Positions 33,086 through 41,660 of a stretch of DNA of 64,000 bases are shown one piece after another. This DNA comes from an archaeon (GTDB taxonomy: Archaea; Thermoproteota; Nitrososphaeria; Nitrososphaerales; UBA183). The notes under the pieces were generated by a model, which saw only the letters and a program-made list of their open reading frames with translations, was not told the DNA's origin and searched no databases. Position 1 is the first letter of the stretch. Every line of letters starts with the position of its first letter. The position numbers and the translations under genes are program-made. The stretch is from positions 124,001 to 188,000 of the forward strand of contig JAKASI010000001.1 in assembly GCA_021828185.1 (NCBI GenBank), written 5' to 3'.

Positions 33086-34077
33086 GCCAGTCGATTCTGG
33101 CCGGGGAGGGGCTGAAGAAGCACTTCCCTGTCAGGAAAGGGGTGATCAAGGCCGTGGACGACGTCGGATTCCGGATGGAGGAGGGAGAAGTCCTGGGGGT
33201 CGTCGGCGAGTCGGGGTCAGGCAAGACGACGCTGGGGAACATGATTATGGGGATCTACCCTCCGACATCGGGGAAGATCACGTTCAAGGGGGAGGTCCTG
33301 CCATCGAGGGCGAAGGAAAGGCCGATCCAGCTCAGGCGGGACATCCAGATGGTCTTCCAGAATCCGGCCTCTTCCCTGAACCCGAGGAGGTCGGTCCGCC
33401 AGACCTTGGAGGTCCCGCTCAGGGTGAGCGGCGACGCCGACTCGGCGAGGAAGAGGATCGACGAACTCCTCGAGACAGTCGACCTCCCTGTCGAATATGC
33501 AGACAGGTATCCCGAAGAGCTCGGCGGAGGGGAGAAGCAGCTCGTGGCCATCGCCAGGGCGCTCGCCACCAACCCCTCCCTGGTGGTGCTCGACGAGCCC
33601 ACCTCCTCACTGGACGTCTCCATACAGGCAAAGATCATCAACGTCCTGATGAGGCTGAAGGACAGGCTTGGGCTCTCCTACGTCTTCATCACCCACAACC
33701 TCAGTCTGATGAGGAACGTGGCTGACAGGGTGATGATCATGTACCTAGGGAAAGTGAGGGAGGTCGCGGCCACGGAAGAGTTCTTCCGGAACCCGATGCA
33801 CCCTTACACACGGATGTTGCTCTCTTCGATCCCGGTAATCACTGAAGCGGAGGAATCCGCCAAGCCCCAGAAGATTCAGAGCATAGGGGAGATCGCAGGC
33901 GCCCTCAACCTGCCCAGCGGTTGCAGCTTCCATCCCAGATGCCCCTACGTCATGGATGTCTGCAAGCGGGTGGACCCGCCTCTCGTCCAGGCCGCTCCGG
34001 AACACTGGGTCGACTGTCACCTTTACCCTAATGAATATCGGGCGGCGTCTGCGCAGCCGGTGGTCAAGGATGGATAA
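33082..34077 (+). CDS. ABC transporter ATPase, DppF-type, second system
   Basis: A 331-residue ATPase from the ATG overlapping the preceding stop. It has Walker A GESGSGKTT, Q-loop MVFQNPASSLNPRR, Walker B LVVLDEPTSSLD, a switch histidine in FITHNLSL and a C-terminal CSFHPRCPYVMDVC. The signature motif reads LGGGEKQL instead of the usual LSGGQxQ; Ser to Gly at the second place is uncommon, and in the ATPase dimer this motif contacts the nucleotide of the partner. It is the last gene of the second transporter; the racemase-like gene overlaps its end by eight bases. Confidence 0.88.
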   Translation: MSQSILAGEGLKKHFPVRKGVIKAVDDVGFRMEEGEVLGVVGESGSGKTTLGNMIMGIYPPTSGKITFKGEVLPSRAKERPIQLRRDIQMVFQNPASSLNPRRSVRQTLEVPLRVSGDADSARKRIDELLETVDLPVEYADRYPEELGGGEKQLVAIARALATNPSLVVLDEPTSSLDVSIQAKIINVLMRLKDRLGLSYVFITHNLSLMRNVADRVMIMYLGKVREVAATEEFFRNPMHPYTRMLLSSIPVITEAEESAKPQKIQSIGEIAGALNLPSGCSFHPRCPYVMDVCKRVDPPLVQAAPEHWVDCHLYPNEYRAASAQPVVKDG

Positions 34078-34906
34078 GAAAGCGGCTCCCTCGCGTCCGA
34101 TGCGTGTCCTCTACGTCAACCCCGTCGGGAGCCCCCAGTTCGACGCGGGGATGAAGGATGTCCTCCAGAAATCCGCGTCCGCGGGGACGGAGGTCGAAGT
34201 GGTCTCCCTCAAGAGGGGCCCGTGGCACGTCGAATACATGTACTATGAGGCCCTCGTGCTCGCAGACGTGCTGCACGCCGTGAAACAGGCAGAGAACGAC
34301 GGCTACGACGCTCTGGTCCTGGGGTGCTTCTACGACCTCGCGCTGCAGGAGGCAAGGGAGGTCAGCGAGCGGATGGTGGTCACTGCGCCCGCCGAGTCCT
34401 GCATGCTCCACGCCTGCAGCCTTGGCGACAGGTTCTCGATAGTCGTCGGGCGGAGAAAATGGATCCCCCAGATGATGGGGAACGTTACCAGGTATGGCCT
34501 GAGGGACCGGCTGGCATCCTTCAAGGTGTTGAATCTCGGGGTCCTCGACTTTCAGAAGGAGAAGGAGGAGACCGAGAGGCGCCAGAGGAAGGCGATTAGG
34601 GAAGCAATAGAAGAGGACGGCGCGGAGGTCATAATACTGGGCTGCACGGCCGAGTTCGGCTTCTGGGCGACGCTTCAGAAAGAGTTCCACGTGCCCGTGC
34701 TGGACCCGGTGATAGTACCGTTCAAGCACGCAGAGTATCTGGCCGGGCTCCGCAACAGGTTCGGCTGGGGGCACAGCAAGATCGGGGGTTACGAATCCCC
34801 GCCAACTGGCGAAATCATGGAGTGGAAGCTGGGGGAGCAGTACGGCACAAGCGTGTGGTCGAGGGGGACTGGCCGGCCCTCCGCGGCCCCGCCCAGGAAG
34901 CGCTAG
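34070..34906 (+). CDS. Asp/Glu/hydantoin racemase-like protein
   Basis: A 278-residue protein from the ATG at 34070 (ATG at 34100 is an alternative). It has the two-domain racemase pattern: strand MRVLYVNPVGS, then LVLGCFYD with Cys86 and, in the second half, VIILGCTAEFGF with Cys192. The two cysteines are the acid/base pair in this family, which racemises amino acids or hydantoins without cofactor. Placed at the end of an operon with a hydantoinase pair and a transporter, it probably interconverts hydantoin enantiomers so that both can be used. The C-terminal tail (about residues 240-278) is poorly ordered and not part of the core. Confidence 0.82.
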   Translation: MDKKAAPSRPMRVLYVNPVGSPQFDAGMKDVLQKSASAGTEVEVVSLKRGPWHVEYMYYEALVLADVLHAVKQAENDGYDALVLGCFYDLALQEAREVSERMVVTAPAESCMLHACSLGDRFSIVVGRRKWIPQMMGNVTRYGLRDRLASFKVLNLGVLDFQKEKEETERRQRKAIREAIEEDGAEVIILGCTAEFGFWATLQKEFHVPVLDPVIVPFKHAEYLAGLRNRFGWGHSKIGGYESPPTGEIMEWKLGEQYGTSVWSRGTGRPSAAPPRKR

Positions 34907-34922
34907 CGAGGCGGAACTCGGG

Positions 34923-35714
34923 TCAAAGGGCGGCCGGGAGCGACAGCTGCCCCAGGATCAGGAGAACCGGACTGAACACTCCGGCGTTGGGGAAGAGCAC
35001 GATCGCTCCGATGCCGTCCCAGTAGGCATGCAGCAGGATGACGGCGGCAAGGTTCCTCCCCGAGAACCAGTAGCAGGCGATCAGCGAGCTCGCGCCCACA
35101 AGAATCTGCAGGAACCAGAGCGAATAGACTGTCCCGAACCCCTCGACCTGCAAGACGGGGAGATGCGAGGTCGAATAGATCAAGGCGGAAAGAGCCACGG
35201 CCGCAGCTCCCTTCCCCAGAATCCGGTTCAGCTCGGTGGTCACCTACACTACGAAGAACATCTCCTCTCCTGCGACAATGAATGTCAGACCGAGGATGCC
35301 CCGGAGGAAACCCTGAAGGGAGGCATAGCACGTGAACCCCTCTCCCCCACCGAGGCACATGCTGAGAGGGCTCACCCCCAGCCCGAAGAACGCCGTGAGC
35401 GCCACAAGGAGGGCCCCCACCTCAATCAGTTCGAGAAGCGGGAGCTTTCCTTTCGACTGCACTTCGTCAAGGTGTCCCCCTCTCCAGAGCGCGAGGGCGG
35501 TGACCGTGACGAGGGACAGGCCGACGAATATGTCCTGGTTCGTCATGATCAACGACTGCAGGCCGCCGAAATACCACGGTGCAGAGTTCGTCACGGTGAT
35601 CAGGATGAACCCGACCGCCAACGCCATGGCGAGCCGGGGCAGCCGCCGGAGGCGGGACAACAACTTGGATGACGCCCGAGAGGCAATTAATGATGTTCTG
35701 CGTCCGGCAGACAT
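34923..35714 (-). pseudogene. CPBP-family intramembrane protease interrupted by an in-frame TAG
   Basis: Two frames in phase, separated only by TAG (complement of 35244-35246), make one CPBP (CAAX protease/bacteriocin-processing) protein. The first part has about four membrane helices and ends with VAGEEMFFVV, the family's Glu-Glu motif; the second continues with VTTELNRILGKG, SALIYSTSHLP (His of motif 2) and NLAAVILLHAYWDGIG (His of motif 3). Aligned with the usual Glu-Glu-x-Phe-Phe-Arg-Gly-Tyr block, the stop simply replaces one residue and nothing is missing around it. The residue after Phe-Phe is Val rather than the usual Arg. This is a nonsense mutation, an assembly error or read-through; the start is taken as ATG 35714. 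Confidence 0.75.
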
Positions 35715-35763
35715 CCAGCCGCGCACTGCATAAAAGCCTCCATCCGCAGCCAACTCCCCTGGC

Positions 35764-36291
35764 TTGAGCGTCCCCATCCCGGATGACCTCCGGAAGATAC
35801 TCGGTCCGAACGAGCAGGCCCAGCTCTACATCGCGCAGAAGATCTACCGTCCGAAGATAAGCATCGACTCGGTCCTCATCACCAACCAGAGGATAATCCT
35901 CAGACACCCCCACGCCATGGGGTTGAAGAAGGACTACACTGACTACAACTACCAGGACGTGGCCAACGTCGTCCTCGACAAGGGTTTCACCCGTTCAACC
36001 CTTAAGCTCGTCCTAAGGTTCGGCGGCGAGCCGTTGGTGCTGCAAGACCTCCCGAATTCAGACGCCGAGAGGGCCTACGCCCTGGTCCGGGATGACCTCG
36101 GCAGGTATCAGGCCCCGTTCACCCAAAGCGCGCCGTACACCGCATCCTATCAGGGGCCCCCCGTGCAGGCCCCCCCGACAGGCGGGGGGACGATAGTCGA
36201 AAGAGAGGTGGTCAAGGTCAGGTGCAGATACTGCGGGACCCTCAACGACGAAACCGCGAAGGCGTGCGTCAGCTGCGGAGCCGCCCTGTGA
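35764..36291 (+). CDS. PH-like domain protein with C-terminal zinc ribbon
   Basis: A 175-residue protein starting at TTG about 31 bases after the TATA-like CATAAAAG. Residues 15-115 form a bacterial-type PH domain (LYIAQKIYRPKISIDSVLIT, then NQRIILRH and YNYQDVANVVLDKG), as in proteins that sense or organise at membranes. A Pro-rich linker (120-145) leads to a zinc ribbon, CRYCGTLNDETAKACVSCGA. The function is unknown; the combination is common in archaeal genomes. Confidence 0.75.
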   Translation: MSVPIPDDLRKILGPNEQAQLYIAQKIYRPKISIDSVLITNQRIILRHPHAMGLKKDYTDYNYQDVANVVLDKGFTRSTLKLVLRFGGEPLVLQDLPNSDAERAYALVRDDLGRYQAPFTQSAPYTASYQGPPVQAPPTGGGTIVEREVVKVRCRYCGTLNDETAKACVSCGAAL

Positions 36292-36355
36292 CTAGGCGAC
36301 CGAGGCGAAAAATCACGGACGACGTTTAAGGGGGCCTCGGCGACCCACCGCGCCA

Positions 36356-37027
36356 TTGGACCTGAAGTTCCTCTCCATCAATCGGCGAGAGAAGACGATC
36401 TTCGAAGGCGTGCTCAGGCTCCTCGAGACCGTGACAAATACGGTGGGGTCATTCGAGTCGAGCGTCTCAGCCTTCGCCAACGGCGACCCGAAGTCCTCTG
36501 AGGTCGTCGAGAAAGTCTTCGATGGCGAGACTGAAGCAGACACGATCCACCGGGAGCTTCAGACCAGGATAGCCGAAGGCGCGTTCTTCGGGGGAGTCCG
36601 CGAGGACATACTGAACCTCCTCGAGAAGATCGACGACATAGCAGACAGCGCGAAGGATGCGGCCCGCTTCCTCTCCCAGGACTCGCGCCTGACCACGGAA
36701 GCCAGAGACTTCCTGGGCTCGCCAGGGATGAAGTCGTTCGTCTCCGCACTGAAATCTTCGGTCATCGCGCTTACGGGGCTCGTGAAGGCGCTGCAGCAGA
36801 GCAGGCGGGAAGCCCTGTCCAAGGTCCCTTCCATAGAGGACTTCGAGGAGGAAGCAGACGGCCAGAAGGACCTCCTTCTGAAGGCGCTGTTCAACTCCGA
36901 CAAGTCGATGGACCCGGTCACGGTCATCCAGCTCAGGGACTTCATCTTCGTCGCCGACAACATCGCGGACAACGCCGAAGACGCCAGCGATGTGATCCTT
37001 GTCTTGATAGCAAAGGGGTATGGGTAG
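36356..37027 (+). CDS. DUF47 (PhoU-like) phosphate transport regulator
   Basis: A 223-residue all-helical protein of the DUF47/TIGR00153 family. It has FLSINRREKTIFEGVLRLLE at the N-terminus, a central LLEKIDDIADSAKDAARFL and a C-terminal VIQLRDFIFVADNIADNAED, the repeated Glu/Asp-x3-Asp pattern of PhoU-like metal-binding helices. Such proteins accompany Pit phosphate transporters and regulate them. The start is TTG, 29 bases after GTTTAAGG. The Pit gene begins 12 bases after its stop, so they form one transcript. Confidence 0.85.
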   Translation: MDLKFLSINRREKTIFEGVLRLLETVTNTVGSFESSVSAFANGDPKSSEVVEKVFDGETEADTIHRELQTRIAEGAFFGGVREDILNLLEKIDDIADSAKDAARFLSQDSRLTTEARDFLGSPGMKSFVSALKSSVIALTGLVKALQQSRREALSKVPSIEDFEEEADGQKDLLLKALFNSDKSMDPVTVIQLRDFIFVADNIADNAEDASDVILVLIAKGYG

Positions 37028-37039
37028 TAGTCACGAGTC

Positions 37040-37978
37040 ATGGATGAGCTTCTAGTAGGGCTCGCAGCCGCGCTCTGCTTCGTCTTCGGCTGGAACAACA
37101 GCTCGTTCCTGATTGGCAATCTCAGGGGAGCAGGCTCTCTCTCGTTCGTCTGGGCCATCATCCTTTCGGTAGCGGGCCTCCTCATCGGCACCCTGCTCGA
37201 GGGGTCGAAGATGGGCGGGGCCCTCGCAGGTTCGCTCGCTCCTTCGACGACCTACTCCGTCCTACTTTCGGTGCTGGCCGTCTCTGTGGCGTTGACCCTC
37301 GTCCTCACTCTGCTCGACCTTCCGGTCTCCTTCAGCATGATCATGGTCGGCGCCTTTCTGGGTGCGACCTTTGCTACGTCCATCCCCGTCAACATGGCCA
37401 GGTCAGAGGAAGTGATCGGCTTCTGGTTCCTCGCGCCGCTGGCGACCGCGCTGATCACCTTCGGCATCTATGACTTCGCAGCCGGCTTCGCCTCGCGCTT
37501 CGGCATCCTGGCCGTCGACTCGATGAACAGGGCAGGAGCGATCGTGAGCGGCCTGGCGGTATCCTACACGCTCGGCGCCAACAACATCGGGCTCTTCTAC
37601 GCCGGGACGGTGGTCTCCGCGTTCGGGACGTCTGTCGACCCGATGACCGTCCTCATCCTCGTCCTGGCCGGGACCCTCGGCGTAGTGGCTCTGGGCCGGA
37701 CCGCCCTCGGGGGGACCATGGGGGACAAGATGCTCACCCTCAGCCCTCAGGGGGTCTTCTCAGCCTTCGTCTCCAGCTCAATCGTCGTATGGGTCGGGAC
37801 CCAGTTCGGCCTCCCGGTCTCGATCAGCCAGTGCCTCCTCGGGGGGATGCTCGGGGCCGCCTATTCGCGCATCGTGGCTGCGGTCAACAGGAAGCTGGTG
37901 GGCGAGACCCTGTCCATGTGGGTGGTGGCTCCGCTGGTTGCGTTCGCGGCTGCCTACGCAGTCGCAAACTTCGTATAG
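37040..37978 (+). CDS. pitA: Inorganic phosphate transporter, Pit family
   Basis: A 312-residue membrane protein with about nine hydrophobic helices and the internal duplication of the Pit family. The conserved repeats are seen as FGWNNSSFLIGNLRGAGSLS near the N-terminus and TLGANNIGLFYAGTVVSAFG in the second half. It imports metal-phosphate driven by the cation gradient. The DUF47 gene directly before it supports the assignment. Confidence 0.88.
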   Translation: MDELLVGLAAALCFVFGWNNSSFLIGNLRGAGSLSFVWAIILSVAGLLIGTLLEGSKMGGALAGSLAPSTTYSVLLSVLAVSVALTLVLTLLDLPVSFSMIMVGAFLGATFATSIPVNMARSEEVIGFWFLAPLATALITFGIYDFAAGFASRFGILAVDSMNRAGAIVSGLAVSYTLGANNIGLFYAGTVVSAFGTSVDPMTVLILVLAGTLGVVALGRTALGGTMGDKMLTLSPQGVFSAFVSSSIVVWVGTQFGLPVSISQCLLGGMLGAAYSRIVAAVNRKLVGETLSMWVVAPLVAFAAAYAVANFV

Positions 37979-38037
37979 ACTGTTACGGGCGATTCTAGGG
38001 GGTTCCGATAAATAGCCCCCAAATGACGGAGGATAGG

Positions 38038-38598
38038 ATGGCCTTCTGCGCGAAATGTGGAAAGGAGATTCCTGAAGGGGCGGCCTTCTGTCCCAGTTGC
38101 GGAGCTCCGAGCGGTGGCACGGCCGCTGCTTCCTCAGGTCCCATGAGCGGCATCGACACCCTGACCAAGGACCAGAAGGCCCAGGAGTACTGGATTTGGA
38201 GGCTTGTCGCCATCATCGTGGACTGGATTGCGGTCTACATCGTCCTCGGTATCATCATAGTCTTGGTCGCGCTCCCGGCCTTCCTGTTGACCGCAGGCGG
38301 CGCACTAGTCGCGGGCGTCGTGGGTCCCCTGGCGGTGCTCTGGGGGATAGTCTTCGTCCTGTACTTCGCGGTCACCGAGTCGATGTGGGGAGCGAGCCTC
38401 GGCAAGCGGCTCTTCAACCTGAAGGTCAAGTCCAAGAGCGGCTCGAACCCGACCTTCGGCGAGGCGTTCGTCAGGAACGTCAGCAAGATCTACTGGCTTC
38501 TGCTTCTGCTGGACGTCATCGTCGGCCTGGCGCTCTCCAAGGGATACCAGCAGAAGTACTCCGACCACCTCATGGGGACGACGGTCGTCCGCGGCTAG
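38038..38598 (+). CDS. RDD-family membrane protein with N-terminal zinc ribbon
   Basis: A 186-residue protein from the ATG at 38038, which lies 27 bases after the TATA box GATAAATA; an in-frame ATG at 38023 is too close to that box. It opens with a zinc ribbon, FCAKCGKEI and FCPSCGAP, then a Gly/Ser linker and an RDD domain: RLVAIIVDWIAVYIVLGI (Arg and Asp of the name), two more helices and ESMWGASLGKRLFNLKV. RDD proteins are transporters or membrane factors of mostly unknown function. The zinc ribbon probably faces the cytoplasm. Confidence 0.8.
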   Translation: MAFCAKCGKEIPEGAAFCPSCGAPSGGTAAASSGPMSGIDTLTKDQKAQEYWIWRLVAIIVDWIAVYIVLGIIIVLVALPAFLLTAGGALVAGVVGPLAVLWGIVFVLYFAVTESMWGASLGKRLFNLKVKSKSGSNPTFGEAFVRNVSKIYWLLLLLDVIVGLALSKGYQQKYSDHLMGTTVVRG

Positions 38599-38650
38599 AG
38601 ACGGCAAACCCATTTAGTGCAGCCTCTCTGCGCACGGGCCCGAAGCCACC

Positions 38651-39748
38651 ATGGGGAACGCGACGGAGTCCAGAGCCATCATAGTCACCTATCCTGACGA
38701 GTTCGCCAAGGCCGAGATAACGGGGCTGGCGGAGGCGGCAGGGTACGAAGTCGACAGGGTAATCACCCAGAGGAACATCATCAAGTCAGAATATGGGGTC
38801 GGGGTCGGAAAAGCCGAGGAACTCGAAGGGATGGTATCCGAGAGCCATGCCGGCACCATCATCATCGACGAAGCTCTGTCGTCATCGCAGGCCTTCAAGC
38901 TGCAAAGCAAGACCCACGCCCAGGTCGTCGACCGGGAGAGGCTCATCCTGAACATATTCGCCCGCAGGGCTGTGACCACCGAGGCCAAGCTGCAGGTCAA
39001 GCTGGCCGAGCTCCGCTACGAACTTCCGAGGGCGCGGGACACGGTCCGCTACTCGGTGAAGGGAGAGCAGGCGGGGTTCATGGGGATGGGGGAGTACGCC
39101 GTCGACGTCAAGTTCCGGGACCTCAAGCGCCAGATGGTCTTCGCCAAAGAGAAGCTCGAGAAGAGCCGGACGGTGAGGGACCTCCACACGAGGCAGAGGC
39201 GGAAGCTCGGAGTCCCCTTCATTTCGCTCGCGGGGTACACCAGCAGCGGGAAGACGACGCTGTTCAACCGCCTGTCGGCCGAATCCAAGGAGGAGTCCCC
39301 TAACCTTTTCACCACTCTGGCGACCACGACCAGGATGGTCTCGTTCCCGAACTCGAAGAGGAGGGTCCTCCTCTCGGACACCGTCGGCTTCGTCTCGAGG
39401 CTCCCCACATACCTCTTCGAGTCGTTCAAATCGACCTTGGACGAGCTGCGCTACGCCGACCTGGTCCTGCTCTTGGTGGACGCAAGCGAAGGTGTCGAGA
39501 GCATCGGGATCAAACTGACGAGTTGCAGGGAGACCCTGAACGAGCTGGAGGTGGACCCGGCAAGGATACTTCTCGTCCTGAACAAGGTCGATCTGCTTGA
39601 TTCAAGAACCAGAGGGAGCATCGAATTCGACCCGCTCTTCCGGGACCACAGCTGCGTCAAGATCTCGGCCACTCGGGGGGATGGGTTGCACCAGCTCAGG
39701 ACCAGGATCTTGGAGCGGACCGCCGAGGCGAGAACTGCCCGGGTCTAG
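38651..39748 (+). CDS. hflX: GTPase HflX
   Basis: A 365-residue ribosome-associated GTPase. The N-terminal HflX domain includes RNIIKSEYGVGVGKAEEL, VDRERLILNIFARRA and the glycine-rich GEQAGFMGMGE; the coiled linker (about 145-190) leads to the GTPase domain with G1 GYTSSGKTTLFNRL (about 198-211), G3 SDTVGFVSRLP and G4 NKVD. HflX splits or rescues stalled ribosomes and is widespread in archaea. A TATA-like CATTTAG lies about 38 bases upstream of the ATG. Confidence 0.92.
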   Translation: MGNATESRAIIVTYPDEFAKAEITGLAEAAGYEVDRVITQRNIIKSEYGVGVGKAEELEGMVSESHAGTIIIDEALSSSQAFKLQSKTHAQVVDRERLILNIFARRAVTTEAKLQVKLAELRYELPRARDTVRYSVKGEQAGFMGMGEYAVDVKFRDLKRQMVFAKEKLEKSRTVRDLHTRQRRKLGVPFISLAGYTSSGKTTLFNRLSAESKEESPNLFTTLATTTRMVSFPNSKRRVLLSDTVGFVSRLPTYLFESFKSTLDELRYADLVLLLVDASEGVESIGIKLTSCRETLNELEVDPARILLVLNKVDLLDSRTRGSIEFDPLFRDHSCVKISATRGDGLHQLRTRILERTAEARTARV

Positions 39749-39767
39749 GATTCCGGCTTCTCGCCGG

Positions 39768-40079
39768 TCATGGCGTCTCGGCACTGCGCGTGGCGGCCTG
39801 AAGAGGGAGTCCCCGAGGCTTCATGCCATACTTCAGCTTCACCACGAGCAGAGTCGCCACCAGGACGGTGTCCGCACCGTTCCAGACGATGACCGACAGC
39901 AGGCTTTGGACAAGGCCGTAGCCCAGCCAGAGGACCGTCCCGGTCAGGTTAAGGAGGTTGAAAGCAAGGCTGATCTCCTGGGCATCCTTGAGCCTCCAGA
40001 CCCGGATTATCTGGGGAACGAAACTCGCCGCGATGAAGAAGCCGGCGATGAGCCCGATTGACTCCGCTCCGGAGACCAT
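39768..40079 (-). CDS. SemiSWEET-type sugar transporter
   Basis: A 103-residue protein with three membrane helices forming one MtN3/PQ-loop unit. The first helix holds the PQ motif in FIAASFVPQIIRVW, followed by KDAQEISLAFNLLNLTG, as in SemiSWEET proteins, which dimerise and carry small sugars by facilitated diffusion. The gene is convergent with hflX. Confidence 0.82.
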   Translation of the reverse strand: MVSGAESIGLIAGFFIAASFVPQIIRVWRLKDAQEISLAFNLLNLTGTVLWLGYGLVQSLLSVIVWNGADTVLVATLLVVKLKYGMKPRGLPLQAATRSAETP

Positions 40080-40179
40080 CCTCGTCGGGGCGCCCGAGCG
40101 CCCTCCAAAAACATTGATGCTCGTGGCGAAGCCGGCGACCGGAGAACCCTTTTCTCACCTGCTTCTCCTTAAGACTGGG

Positions 40180-40473
40180 TTGAGCACAAGGCGGTTCAGG
40201 CTGGTGGCCCGCGTAAGCACCGATAGTCCGGCGGCCGTCCTGCAGGTCCTACGGAGACTAATCACTGACGCGACGGTCAAGCCCGGCGCCGTTCCCGCCG
40301 AGTTCCTGATCGAGGCTGAAATGGCTGGGCCAAGTGCGAAGGACCTGAACCGCTCGCTCCTGTCCGCGCTGAGGGCGGTCGAGAAGCGGACAAGGCTGCG
40401 CGCCGAGTGGACCTCCGGGGGAGTGACGGAGAAGTTCTTCGACTACGTCCCGAAAGGGACCCGATCAAGCTGA
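40180..40473 (+). CDS. Conserved-looking small protein of unknown function
   Basis: A 97-residue protein from TTG (reading MSTRRFRLVARVS); the frame is open further upstream but that part looks non-coding. It appears to alternate strands and helices (RRFRLVARVSTD, SPAAVLQVLRRLITDATV, AEFLIEAEMAGPSAKDLNRS, TRLRAEWTSGGVTEKFFDYV), a small alpha/beta fold. I do not recognise it. It lies divergently 100 bases from the SemiSWEET gene and overlaps the convergent membrane-protein gene by nine bases. Confidence 0.5.
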   Translation: MSTRRFRLVARVSTDSPAAVLQVLRRLITDATVKPGAVPAEFLIEAEMAGPSAKDLNRSLLSALRAVEKRTRLRAEWTSGGVTEKFFDYVPKGTRSS

Positions 40474-41208
40474 AAGGTGCCTGAGCTGTCCTCTGACGGC
40501 CGAGTAAAGTACTGCCGTGTAGACCATATTGACGAGCGAAGCGACTCCCGCCAGGGCGAAAAGGACCCGCCCGATGGCGTTGTTCAGCCATCCGAAGACG
40601 AACTGAATGGCGGACGGGAACATCTCGCCGAACCGCGAGAAGTCGAAGGGAAACACCGAAAGCAGCCAGAAGGCCGAAACAGCAAGGAAGAGCATGTTCA
40701 GGGAGTCGAAGGGTCTGATTGCATTCCTGCGCCCGTACACCGCCCGGCCGAAGGACAAGATCATCCCTGTGAATAGCGGGGCGTAGAAGAAGAACTGGGC
40801 AAGGCTCCCGAAGGATGGGGCGAAGAAGGCCGCACCGCGCAGCTGGTTCTCGTAGATGAACAGGAAGACGATGACTGCGATCACCACTCCGAACAGTTCC
40901 CCCGTCCTTTCTGAGACCCGCAGTCGGTCCTTCATGGCCCTCCGGCCGGCCCATCCTGAGAACCAACTGTCCCCCGCCTTCCCCCACCACGAAATTCCCG
41001 TCAAGACCATGACCACCCCGACCGCGATGAGCAAAGCTGGGAGGAGCATCAGCTCGAGCGCCGCCATTGCTGCGCCGCCGAGACCCGGGATGAACGAGAA
41101 GAGGAAAGTGACTATCGCCACGATCAGGAAGATCGCAATCAGAACCAGCCCTAGCGCAACAAGGAGCAGGCCCGGCAGGATTCGGCCGAAGTCGATCTTG
41201 ACCTTCAA
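40465..41208 (-). CDS. Membrane protein of unknown function
   Basis: A 247-residue protein with about six membrane helices: GLLLVALGLVLIAIFLIVAI, then ELMLLPALLIAVGVVMVLTG, ELFGVVIAVIVFLFIYE, a fourth around FFFYAPLFTGMIL, a fifth MLFLAVSAFWLLSVF and the last VLFALAGVASLVNMVYTAV. There is no recognised motif. It starts 13 bases after the stop of the small gene upstream, so the two are probably one transcript, and they may work together at the membrane. Confidence 0.65.
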   Translation of the reverse strand: MKVKIDFGRILPGLLLVALGLVLIAIFLIVAIVTFLFSFIPGLGGAAMAALELMLLPALLIAVGVVMVLTGISWWGKAGDSWFSGWAGRRAMKDRLRVSERTGELFGVVIAVIVFLFIYENQLRGAAFFAPSFGSLAQFFFYAPLFTGMILSFGRAVYGRRNAIRPFDSLNMLFLAVSAFWLLSVFPFDFSRFGEMFPSAIQFVFGWLNNAIGRVLFALAGVASLVNMVYTAVLYSAVRGQLRHLSA

Positions 41209-41221
41209 TTCCTCTGCCTGA

Positions 41222-41503
41222 TTACTTCTCTACAGTGATTCTGACGAAGCCGTCGCGGGTCTTCACCGACATCAGCTCGACCTGTCCGGTCTGGATGGCT
41301 TCCTGGACCATCTTCTCTAGGTCTGCGAACATGGCGTCGAAGTCGACCTCCTGCCCTCCCCAGGTCTCTTCCTTCGTCTTCTTCGGGACCAATTTCATCA
41401 GCTTCGGCACCCACTTCGCCATCGAGGCCGGTATCTTCACTTCGACGTCGGGGTCTCCCGTTGCTTCCCTACTCCTCCAGACAAGAATCATGAGGTTGGC
41501 CAT
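41222..41503 (-). CDS. Small SHOCT/LiaX-like domain protein
   Basis: A 93-residue protein from ATG, about 28 bases after the minus-strand TATA-like CTTAAG. It reads as a strand with DVEVKIPASMAKWVPKLMKL, a helix FDAMFADLEKMVQEAIQTG and a final strand ELMSVKTRDGFVRITVEK. This resembles the SHOCT-like domains found in front of membrane-stress proteins such as LiaX/YvlB, where it ends in a short Glu-Leu-Val-Asp-Val strand. It is encoded in front of a membrane protein. The assignment is from pattern only. Confidence 0.55.
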   Translation of the reverse strand: MANLMILVWRSREATGDPDVEVKIPASMAKWVPKLMKLVPKKTKEETWGGQEVDFDAMFADLEKMVQEAIQTGQVELMSVKTRDGFVRITVEK

Positions 41504-41660
41504 TCGAGGCCTTGACGTAGGACGGAGACTTAAGGCGAGAAGACGATTGTCAGGACCGAGAATTTTCCTATCGGTTCTAAACAGCCGCTGGTTTCATGCC
41601 GCAACGGAACCTAGTGACTTTCACCCGATGTTCAACCCGGACGGCTCCAATGCGAATCCA

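Noticed and set aside
35244..35246. TAG read as pyrrolysine in the CPBP protease
   Set aside because: No pyrrolysine genes are visible, and TAG is the ordinary stop of several neighbouring genes such as the hydantoinase A and second dppB-type genes. A mutation or read error is simpler.
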